Positions 11,401 through 22,800 of a stretch of 64,000 bases of DNA are shown here, piece by piece (positions within the stretch are counted from its first letter, which is position 1; each line of letters begins with the position of its first letter). The DNA is taken from the NCBI GenBank assembly GCA_029339505.1, contig JAQISU010000210.1:17792001-17856000 (forward strand). Direction: 5' to 3'. Below the pieces are notes generated by a model. That model did not search any database, had not been told where the DNA came from, and was given only the letters and a program-made list of their open reading frames with translations. The translations under genes and the position numbers were made by a program. This stretch comes from Unio delphinus (lineage: Eukaryota > Mollusca > Bivalvia > Unionida > Unionidae).

Positions 11401-14400
11401 CAGCTTGCATCAACAGGCACCGGCCGTTCAGCCCAAATGGCACCGGCCGGCCAGCCAACCTTCCAGCCTGCATCAACAGGCACCGGCCGTCCACCCGGCA
11501 ACGGCCGTTCAGCCCAAATGGCACCGGTCGTCCAGCCGACCTTCCAGCCGGCATCAACCGGCACCGGCCGTCCATCCGGCAACGACCGTTCAGCCCAAAT
11601 GGCACCGGTCGTCCAGCCGACCTTCCAGCCGGCATCAACCTACACCGGCCGTCCATCCGGCAACGACCGTTCAGCCCAAATGGCACCGGTCGTCCAGCCT
11701 ACCTTTCAGCCGGCATCAACCTGCACCGGCCGTCCATCCGGCAACGACCGTTTAGCCCAAACGGCACCGATCGTGCAGCCGACCTTCCAGCTGGCATCAA
11801 CCTGCACCGGCCGTCCATCCGGCAACGACCGTTCAGCCCAAATGGCACCGGTCTTCCAGTCGGCATCAACCTGCACCGGCTGTACATCGAATTTACGGAG
11901 ATTATAGTGATGTACCCGTCAGTCAATCTGTACTACTGGTTACATATCACTACCATGAGAGAGATGTTATAGATGTATCTCCGTCCAATCAGACCATTCG
12001 AGAGGCAGGTGCCAGTCATAGCCGGACCTTCGCCGACATTCCGGCCGACCATATACCAGACAAATCAGTCGGTATTGCCGGTGTACACCTCCCGTCACGT
12101 CAAATACGTGACGGTGTGATTTTAAAACAAGGGAGAATTAGTGACATTATCAGAGATGAAAGAATTGAGTTATCTATGCCACTTGGTATGCGCTACCCAG
12201 ATATGGCAGCTTTACCAGAACAGGACTTTCAGGCCGACCATTCACCAGTTCAATCAGCCGTTAGTGCTGGCCGTCCATATGTTCACGGCTTCTCCACAAG
12301 GGAGATTTAGTGAAAGTGTCAATTATGACAGAATTGCGTCATCTAGGTCACCTGGTATGCTGAACAGATATGCAAGCTGTACCAGAACCAACATTCCCTC
12401 TGAGCGAATGGTAGATGGGTGCACAGTGCTGGCAGCACTACATAAGCATTATGTAATTATTATTACCTTCCAGCCGGCACCAACCGGCATCGGGCGTCCA
12501 TCCGGCAATGACCGTTCAGCCCATATGGCACCGGTCATCCAGCCGACCTTCCAGCCGGCACTAACCGGCACCGGGCGTCGATCCGGCAATGAGCGTTCAA
12601 CCCAAATGGCACCGGTCGTCCAGCCAAGCTTCCAGCCGACACTTGCCAGCACTGACAGTCCATCCGGCTCCGGCCGTCCAGCCCAGCAGGCACCGGTCGT
12701 CCAACCGTATGGAGATTTTAGTCATATACCAGTCCGTTTTATAGGGTGTTAAGGCCCCTTCAGAATGCCCTCCACCTCCTGCTGCCATTACCGACAATAG
12801 GGTTAGAGCGTCGGTCGATCTGGATAAGGGGGAAGAGACTATCCTTCCGCCTCCTTCCTCAGTCGACAAAAATTAAGGAAATTAATGACCCTCTGTCGAC
12901 ACGTATAGGGGATCCAGGAAATGCTAAGGCGTTCTTTTCTGAAAGTCAAGTACCAGCGTCGTTTTCAGGTCGATGGTACAAAACTCACTCCGATGCGTTC
13001 AGTACTGAGGTCCTGGCTCGGGATAAAATATGGCAGCAGTCCATATGTCTGCGTCATTGTCTTATAAAGTGGACAAAACTGTGTTCAATGCCACGTCCAA
13101 GCTGGTTCGAAATGTAGTCGCTACGTCTTCACTGTTAGACCTAGCCTCCCTAGCCATTTTCAGGATCGCTGAAAAATCTGGCAATGAACATGCTTGGGAA
13201 TCGACGGCCCGGTTAGCTAGGGTTCTTAACAGGGCAGCTCATCATTCCATGGCCAATGCGCTGACTGCTTCTGCCAACCTAGACCTGATACGTCGTGACG
13301 CATGTCTGAAGGGCACGTCGCTTAAACCCCATCATAAGCTGGCTAGATATGATCGACGCACATTTCACGTCCCTATCCCACGAGTAGCGGACATTCTCCG
13401 TTGTGCTTGTCGGGACTAGGCTTATCAGTTCCATGTCATACCTTTGGCCTAAATTTAAGCCCTTGGGCTAGTACCAAGGTTATGGATTACGTCGTCACCG
13501 TGTTCCGCTCGACTTCATCTATTGCGTCGGCAGTATATTTGGACGACATCCTCCAGAAACATCTGTCAAGTTCTACTCTGCTCAAAGGCAGAAACGATCT
13601 TATATCACTTTACGTCATATAGGCTTTCTCGTGAACTGGATAAAGTCTGATCTCTGTCCAATCCGGATTTTGGTCCATCTGGGTGTGGAGTTTGTCCCGA
13701 TCTGAATCTGGTAAGGCTTCCTTGAGTTTGTGATCATCCAGATAATTGCACTCGTAGAGTCCGTTTCCGACAGGATGCACATTTTAGCGAGAGAGTTGCA
13801 GATCCTCGGATTATTCAATGCGGCAGCAGACTTGATCCCGCTCAGCCGTCCTTTTATGCGCCCTTTACAAAGGACGTTGCTAGCGTAATTTCGACCTTTT
13901 CAAGTCCCTTCGATCCCAGAAAACAGTCATGCTCACGCCAGAGATACGATCATTCTTGAGTCAATGGCACAACCCCTGTAGGCTGTCCACAGGGATTACT
14001 CTGGAGATACCCCAAGCGGGGATAACGGTATGTTCCGCCACTAATGCCCACCTGTTGCCGGACTTTGATACTGTCAGCGGCACGTGGGTGCCAGGGGCGA
14101 GCCCCTTTCCACATCAACCTTTCAGAAATAACGGCTGTCATCAATGCCTTTCATTTTGGGCAGGATCAACTCTTATTACAAACTGCCCTCATTATGTCAG
14201 ACAACATTGTGGTGGTGCCTTGCCTCAAAACAAGGGGACACCAATCACCAGACCTGTGCAATCTGAACTGGCAGTTTCTACATTGGTTTGACAATCTCCA
14301 CCTCAATGTACAATTCAGACACATTCTTGGCAGACTCAATGTCTTGGCTGACACTCTATCTAGTCATTCACACAGAATGGTCACTCCATCAATCGGACTT

Positions 14401-17400
14401 TCTTCCAATTGACACACTTTGGGGAGGTCCGATGATTGATCTTTTGCAACAAGGTGGAATCGCAAGTTCTCCACCTTTCATCTCACAGGTTCCAGACCCA
14501 GAAGCTTGGGTCGTGGATGCTCGATCAATCACCTGGGAAGGGTTGTGGTCATTCTCCTACCCTCCCACGGTCTTGGTACTGAAATTAATCCAGAAGTTAA
14601 GGGGTCAGAACTGTCAGATGGTTCTGATTGCCCCTCTCAGATGGAACAACTCCTGGGTCTCCTATCTACTCAATCTAGGCGATAGATCTACCCAGGAAGA
14701 TTACAGTCAGCACAAGTATTCACAAGCAACCGCGGCCAGGGGTGATCCACCCCTGTCCGGACCGTCTTTATGTTCAAGCTTGGCTCTTGTCCAGACAGCC
14801 TTGCAAGACAAACAATTTAAATCTTTGATTGCGGAGAGAATCTCAAGAGCAAGAAGGCCCTCTACTCTGAAGGTTTACGAGGGCAAGTGGCATGTTTTCA
14901 GAGACTGGTACCATATCATTCACATTGTTCCTCTGAGTGTCACAATCCCTCAACTGGCCAACTTTTCTCTGGCTTTCGAGGAGAAACAGCTGGCTCCAGT
15001 TATTCTCAAATGCTACCGCTCCATGATATCAGACACATTCCGCCATTTTGGTACATGTGCTATCAGCCATGACAAAGATTTGTCAGATCTTTTAGACATT
15101 TTAAAAAATTCAATCGACTTATATCCCTCACCCTGTTTCCAAATGGAATCTGTCCTGGGTATTAACATGACTCAATTCAGACAGTATTGAGTCTTTAACC
15201 CACGATTAGTTAAAGCTACTATCATACAAATTGGGTTTCTTGATAGTCTTAGCTTCAGCATGCAGGGTGAGCGAGTTACATGTCCTTTCTAGTGACCCGA
15301 ACTCTCTTCCGTTCCGATCAGAGGGTTTGATGGTCCTCTTGACGCAGCCAGGCTTCGTAGTCCAAAATAGATTACCATACATTGGCGATCAACGAGTCGT
15401 CATTAGCTCGCTTTCTTTATAGATAAGTCAGGATCAACAGCCATGTAAGATCCTGTTTGTGCGCTCTAGCACCATTTCAATGCATAGAGGTGAGTCAGGT
15501 CACATACAAGCACCTCTTTCTTCTGGTGATAGCTGGGATATGAGATATCACCATTCAAGCCCTTGCTTCATGGCTGTAGTGGGTTATACGCTCGGCGTAC
15601 TCTGAGAATTCGCAAATCAGTCATCTTATAGAAGCTGTTGGCTGACATGCAGAGTCAACCTTCTACAGTTTTATCTTCAAGTTTGTACTCGCAGAGGCAA
15701 ACATTGATTCTAGTAGGTCCGGTGTTGGGCAGCCCAGACGCCCACCAGACCCATGTGCAACAATCAGCACAGCCTATTAACTTCGCTGGATTCGCCAGAT
15801 AAATTTTGTCGGTAAGAAGATTTTAATAACTATCTTCTTAACCGTATAACTGGGTCACATATCACGTGACCCTGGGCTGTGTTGCTGATTGAAAATTAGG
15901 AGACCGGGTTATCATTAACATGGGGAATCCAGCCATCATTCCCTAGAGGATACCCGGGGTGGAGGTCGGATGCTCCGCATTCCCTCCTCCTATTACTTAT
16001 TCTCCTAAAGTAATGTGATCGGGGAACGTATTCAAAGGAGAAAGCAAATTTTTTAGTAAATTATGTTTCTCCGAGAATACTTACCCGATCACATTACTAA
16101 GAAACCCTCCCAACCACCCCGCCATGCGAGCATCCTCGTGTTTTATATACCGCTCAGCTTAAAAACTAAAGAAGCGACACCTAGCGGGTGGCAAGGGGAG
16201 GTAAGGTGCAAGAGTTATTGCCCTTTGTCTATATGACATAGACAGGAAAGACGAATTTTCGTCTTTTGGTAGGGCTGGATTCGCGAGGTAGCAGGCTAAT
16301 ATCCCTAAAGTAATGTGATCGGGTAAGTATTCTCGGAGAAACATAATTTACTAAAAAAGTTGCTTTCTCCTTCATTTATAAAGGCATTTCTACTCTTTTT
16401 TTTCCAAGTTTGAATGGAAGTGACACAATTAATTTTAATATCATATATATCACAAATTAAAAGACAGGTTCTTGCAAGGATATGGTAGTATGAATAGTAA
16501 ACTTTGTGTTGAAGTTTTATTTAAAACAATGAATTAAAGTTTATTAGATGAATCATGGGAGATGTACTCGTCATTATTTTAACATGTTGTGCAATTTTAG
16601 GGACCTAGTATCGACATATATGAGCCATAGATTAATTTGCTTTTATCCATTCATCCATCGGTCTGTCAATTCACACTTTATATCCATTATAGGTCTGGAA
16701 CCTAAGAATATTACTCAATTCCGTTTGGCAATTAATTGCCTGTTACATCTAGATATATTGCTCAAGAGTTTGTTTTTCATTTACAATCTTGACTGAGTTT
16801 AGCTTATTTCATTTACAGTCTTGACTGAGTTTAGCTTATTTCATTTACAATCTTGACTGAGTTTAGCTTATTTCATTTACAATCTTGACTGAGTATAGCT
16901 TATTCTTAGGCAATGAGCATTGTATGACAAACATAAATATGCCTTTTTCGGGTTTCCTTTTATTTTTGATAGAATTATAGACCATGATAATTAACATAAT
17001 ATCTTATTGTGATTTTCCTTTAACCAGCACAACTCAAGATTCAATGTAAATTTTAAGACAATACAGTAAGATAATGGTCTCATAGTCTTACCTTCATCTT
17101 ACATAGCTATGGTCTTATTCTTTTTTTGACAGAGTTATATCTTTCTAAAAAATATTTAAAAGATGTGGCCTTGTTAGATTCTGTCATTTATTGTTGTATA
17201 TTAATGATTACATTTTCTCATATATAAGGTGTGTCCGTCATACCCCCATGCAGTAGTGGTTCCCAAAACAATAGATGATGAGACATTATTGAGGGTGGCT
17301 CAATTCAGACAGCATGGCCGATTTCCAGTCCTCAGCTACTATCACAGGGACAGTAAGGTGGGTAGGTGAATTGTATGGAGAGACCAGGTTTTTAAGCTGC

Positions 17401-19807
17401 TATATGCCAGTAAACAGCCATGTGAAATCACACCATTGTCACAACCCTTATTCCAGCTTCATGGATAAATATCAAGATTGAAAGTTTTTTTTTGTGTGCA
17501 AACATTTTTCTGAGAAAGAAATGTGTGATGAAGGACATGAACACAGACAAGTATATTTTCCTTCATGATCAGTTAGAGAACTAATTAATTAATTTATTAA
17601 ACTATTTAAATTAAATGACAGTGTATATGAATGATAAAGCTGATACCCAGATGTCACATGTGATTATGATTTTGCATACAATTGGCATCATAAAACTACT
17701 CAAGCTGTATCAATGACATTAGTTCATTTAATTTGATGCATGTTTACTGCAGTCAGTTCTACCCTCAGAATTATTATGTATAAGTTGATGCATGTTGACT
17801 GCATTCATCTCTCCTTGCATTAGTACATAATAAGTTAATATATCTTGACTGCAGTTAGCTATATCCTTGTCATTTATGTTGATAGATGTAATAGTAACAA
17901 CTATCTATAGGTAGTTTTAAAAAAGTAAATTAACCATCGATATTTAACCATTACTGTGTGTTAAAATTGAATTGATTTAAAATAGTTTAGTTATCATGGT
18001 ATTGAAGTAATATAATACAAAAACAGTGATATTAATTTTGGTTTATAATAAAATCACTAATCTGCCTTCAAATCTGAATGTATACTGTTCTTTTAATCTA
18101 GAAATCATAGGTATACACCATTTTATGCACTATGATCCATTTGTCTGTTTGTAATTGAATCAGTTTATGTCCTACCATCAATTGTTTTATTCATAAGTAT
18201 AATGTTGTATGCCATACCATCCATTTTGGTATTCTGCAGGCTGTTCTACTGCGCAGCAGCCAGCCTCTGACAGGGACTAATGGACGGCGTTGTAAAGAAG
18301 ATGAGAGATTAGTCAATTCTGTGCTTGGGATTGGCCGGAGGGGATATATAGTTGATACACGCACACATAGTACAGCTAAGGCTGCACAATCTAAAGGTAA
18401 CATTATTTGAGTGTAAAATGCCTGTCTGAAACAAATGTAAACTATTTATGACATAGTTTTCTGTCCAGATTCCCCTGAATTTCTTTGCATTTTTGCAAAG
18501 AATAGAGAATGTACTGTCTATATAAGGATTAGAGGTGGCAATGATAAAACAACCGTACTAGAGAAGTTTGTTTTACTGCGACTGGGGTTTTAAGTCTGCA
18601 GATTACTTTACAAAACTCCACCAAGCTGAAGGGGCCCTGAGTGGTCTGAAGAACTCTATTACAGATCACTGCCATCTCACCTGTCTGCGTGGGTTTGAGT
18701 TCAGACTCGGTCAATGTGGTGATGTGAGAAAGCTTGCCAGTTGCTTCTCAAGGGTATTTCTGAGGGTTTTCTGGGTTATTCTTCCACCATTAATACTGGC
18801 TGCCATATGTATAGCCTATCTTGTGCTGAAAAATGGCATTAAATCCTACAAGAAAAACATCCACCAAGCTAAGTTCACCTGGAGGAAGAAGTTCCTGAGT
18901 TGCACTTAAGATGTATTCCCCTGTCTTATATTTCTTAGCCAGTGTGTTTTTGTTGTTGTTGAGAAACTGCATGTTTCTACATTTTGATTTTAATCAAATA
19001 AAAAAAAATGTATGACCTGGTTGTAACTATTACTCTGAAAGCATGTTGAAAAGCACAATACATAAACTCAAAATACTAACTTTAGTGTTTCTGCCAAAAT
19101 CTCTTTTGTCATTTTCTCCTTTTTATCTCACCTATGCTAAAGGTAGGCCAATTTTCATTCAAAGACTCAAAAGCGATGATGGCCATGGATTTATTTATTA
19201 ATTATAATACATCATACAGTATTCCACATTAGGTCTTAAGTTCTTCAGATTACTATTAACAGGTTTTGTGTATTTGTTCGACAGGTTGAGCCAGTTACTC
19301 AACCTTACCTCATAGCTACTTTATATTTCTGGTGCCCTAGTAGATTGGTTAGTCCTTGTTTCTGTAATATGTTGTGAGATCGCCTTTAAAGTTATTGTTT
19401 CTAAAAATAATGTTTTTAAAAGAAATTCATGACTCAAAAGCGGTAGTTTGCAACCATAAAATGGTATGTGTGGTGGACAGCCATTAAAATAATAATTTGG
19501 TCCTACTGCTGGTAGAATTACAAATTTAGTGAAGTACTCTATAACTAAAAGTGCATTTTCCAATCCAGTTGCCATAGGGACTGTATAACTACAGGTATCA
19601 AGCAATAAACAGAGAGCTTACTGTTCTCTGATTATTGAATAGACAAAGTGCTCAGAATACAGAAAAAAATGAAGTGTCAATAGTAGTAATCTTTTTAGAA
19701 TTACCGGTATGTTTCATTTAAATAAAATAAGACTTCAAGGAATCTGGGACAATGGGCAAGTAAGAAGTGCCAAATCTCAAAATAACTTAGACGAGATGGA
19801 TGTATAC

Positions 19808-19859
<52 letters not shown>

Positions 19860-22800
19860 GCAGGAGGTGGTTATGAGCTGGAGGCACACTACCCCCAGTG
19901 GAAGAGAATCCATCAGCAAATTGAGAGGAGACAGGTTTTCCAAGAATCCCTAATTAAGTTGATTGAAGGTCAGTTACTGTCTTTGACAGTCTTTTACCTG
20001 CTAGGGGCAGACTTTTTATAGGTCATTTATTGGACAAACTAATACTATACCTGCCATGGACAGACTTCTTGTAGGTCATTTTCTGGACAAAGTAATATTA
20101 TACCTGGCATGTGCAGACTTGTTGAGAATTATAAGGCAATAAATATGCCTTCTTCAGTACTGAGGGCAGTGTAATTGAATTGGTCTTAATCAAATATAAC
20201 ACCTGTTACAAAGTATATCATCTGTTAGTCTTCCATCAATATTTTTATTTTACACTGCTCTAGTGGCCTAGCAGTTAGAGCATCTGCCGTGGAAGCAAGA
20301 GGTCATTGGTTTGATCCCTGGCTGAGTCATATCATTACGAAAATGGCACTAACAGATGCCTTGCTTGGTGTTCAGCATTGAGAGTTTAGTGTTAGGACTG
20401 GTTGGTCTGGTGTCAGGATAATCTGACTGGGTGGGACATCATGCTACATGTCTGTGGCATGATTCCCCAGTGCTAGACCACTATAAACTGCCTCACTGCA
20501 GACATCGTAGCAATATGACTTTTTTTTTTTAAAGCTACATTAAAAATCCAAATTACACACACACACACAATCCATCATTCCATTGATTTTCCTGCAATTT
20601 ATCCATCATATATTTTGATGGAATATTCCACATATCAAGAGTAGTTATTCATTGGAGATATGCAACACATCGAAAAGTGGACACACTACATAGGTGGAGA
20701 GAAGTCTGTAAATAAATAAAGGAACGAATGAAGGTAGAAAAGACGTGTGATAATAGAACTAGTATCTTTAAGTGATAGCATTGTTGATGTTAAAAATCGA
20801 GATCATACTTTTCTATTCGCAGCATGTGCGGACACCTCGGCAACTACTGACAAATGGCTGTCCAAACTGGAGTCCAGCAACTGGCTGAGTCATGTGAAGG
20901 ACATAATGACCTGTGCCTGTCTAGTGGCACAATGCATTGATAAGGATGGTAAGGTCTGCAGAGTTGTCGCCCCTAACTCCTGCCTAATTTGGTGGGAAAG
21001 ATAAAACAGGAGCATGTGATAAAATCACTTTAATGAAATGGCATTTGAATCACATAGTATTTATAATTTCAGTTGAAATTCAATTCTGTACCATTCCTTC
21101 AATTTCACTCGAGAGACTATTTAATAAAATCAAATACTAGGGTACATGTCAGTTCCAACAACAAGCAAAATAGACCCTTGTGTGTGGTCAGATCATAACT
21201 TATATTGTTTGATCTACTGTGTAGTCCTAACAGAATGCATTGAATCAGATTTGATTCAACCCTATGTGATTACAGAGCTATGTAGTGGACTCTAACTTGT
21301 ATGCAAGTATATGCAGTATTCAACTAATGATCTGATGACATTTCCTCATTTTTTTAAATTTTATTAATGCATTAGGTATGGGATATTTATCATTTTTCTG
21401 ACACATCTTTTTTTCTTCTATTTTTCATATTTAGAAATATTTTTTTTAAAAAAACGAGACCAGATTTATTTCCAATTATAAAAGAAAGATGATAATTTTG
21501 CAACCTGCTTCTTCTTCCCATTTGTATTACAGTCTTCATAAGAAAGTTTCAACACTGATTCATTATTTTTATTCTGCATTCTACGCCTTTTGAAAATTTA
21601 TTTGCCTCAAACAAGTCAAATTCACTTGATACCTCGAATAAATAATTGCTGGCAGAGATTCTGCACATGTATTGTCAGAATACCATTTCCTGTATTATCA
21701 GATTGTTGTACATTGTTTATATGACTCTGCATTTGAGGGTTGTCTTGATAACTACTTGAATTATGGAAAAGTTTACTTGATTCTTGAAAAGTCATTGTGT
21801 TTATTTAAACACTCAATGCAGTGGTGTAGCAACTTCCCCAGCAGCCCACTCAACTAGTAGGAGAGCAGTGTCCAGGCTCTCGGAGGCCCCAAAATTATCA
21901 TCAAATAAACTTTTTTGTGTCAAGGGGGCTATAGACTTGAGTTCTGCCATGGGAGATTGGGACCTGACATATTTGGTATGTCACTGACTCCATGAACTTT
22001 GCATATCTCCTCCGATGTGTTCCCCAGATCCAATTAATGTCACAGGATAAACAGATAAATTGATTTAGCTTGTATAGACAAGGGGCAGTAACTCTTGCTA
22101 ATTACATACCCTTACTACCAAAGGTGTAGCTACTTTTGAACCTTTGCTCAATACAACAACATTGTGCTAAACACTTCCCATAAATCAACGCTAACTTTGT
22201 GTCAGATTTGAACTTTCTATACTGGATTTACAATTTATTTGGATTAATATTTATTTGTAAACATGTGGTAAACATTATTCTGTATAATTTTCCAAATACT
22301 TTATGAAAGTTTTCACTTTTTTGCACTTGGTAAATTTTAGACGACATGGTGCAACATGCTGTCATTGAGGCATATTGTTATTCTTGGTGTTGAGTCATTT
22401 CATTGAAACATGTCGTCAGAGTGTAGCAAATGCAACAGGGAGATTTCCTTTTCATGTGGATGGACTGACTTTGCATTTTATCTTTAGCTAATGTTATTTT
22501 CCTGGAAGCCTTTGTCATGTGATTAAGAGTATAGATACTTTTGTCTTCAATTTCTTATACTTGAGCTAAACTCAATTGTTTACCGCTGTCAGATATTGTT
22601 TTCTATACTGTTCAACTTTCAGCTGCAAACAGAGAATTTGATGTTTTGCTGTAATTCATAAAATACTCTGACATTTCACCAGTATTAATTCTTTCATACC
22701 CATTTATATGAACTTACAGAAATAGAGTCTTTATTTCATGGTCAACAATATTCTCAGGTTTAAAGAACCCAAAAAAAAAATGAATTCATTTCTTGACATT

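Larger units (their letters stand above)
9998..16370 (+). mobile_element. DIRS-like tyrosine-recombinase retrotransposon, decayed, 6.4 kb
   Basis: Inverted terminal repeats at 10018-10185 and 16156-16323 are nearly identical. Each has a different outer extension, 9998-10017 on the left and 16324-16370 on the right. An internal complementary region at 16003-16098 carries the reverse complements of both extensions fused, which is the hallmark of DIRS elements replicating through a circle. Order inside: 180-bp leader repeats, gag-like repeat ORF, gag-like domain, RT with YLDD, RNase H, tyrosine recombinase. There is no target duplication, as expected for this class. Frameshifts and an apparent loss of most of the RT make it non-autonomous. 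It lies in MTMR9 intron 3 in the gene's orientation. Confidence 0.9.

Noticed and set aside
11319..11926. Minus-strand GC-rich open frames over the gag-like repeats
   Set aside because: Stop-poor GC-rich tract is open in several frames; the element's coding strand is + by its RT, RNase H and recombinase.
18568..18909. 113-codon open frame with hydrophobic C-terminal half
   Set aside because: Coincides with dispersed repeat family B in an MTMR9 intron; no homology recognised.
20253..20330. A possible functional tRNA gene (A and B boxes)
   Set aside because: No cloverleaf with paired acceptor stem; the body is shared with two other copies, so it is a SINE head.
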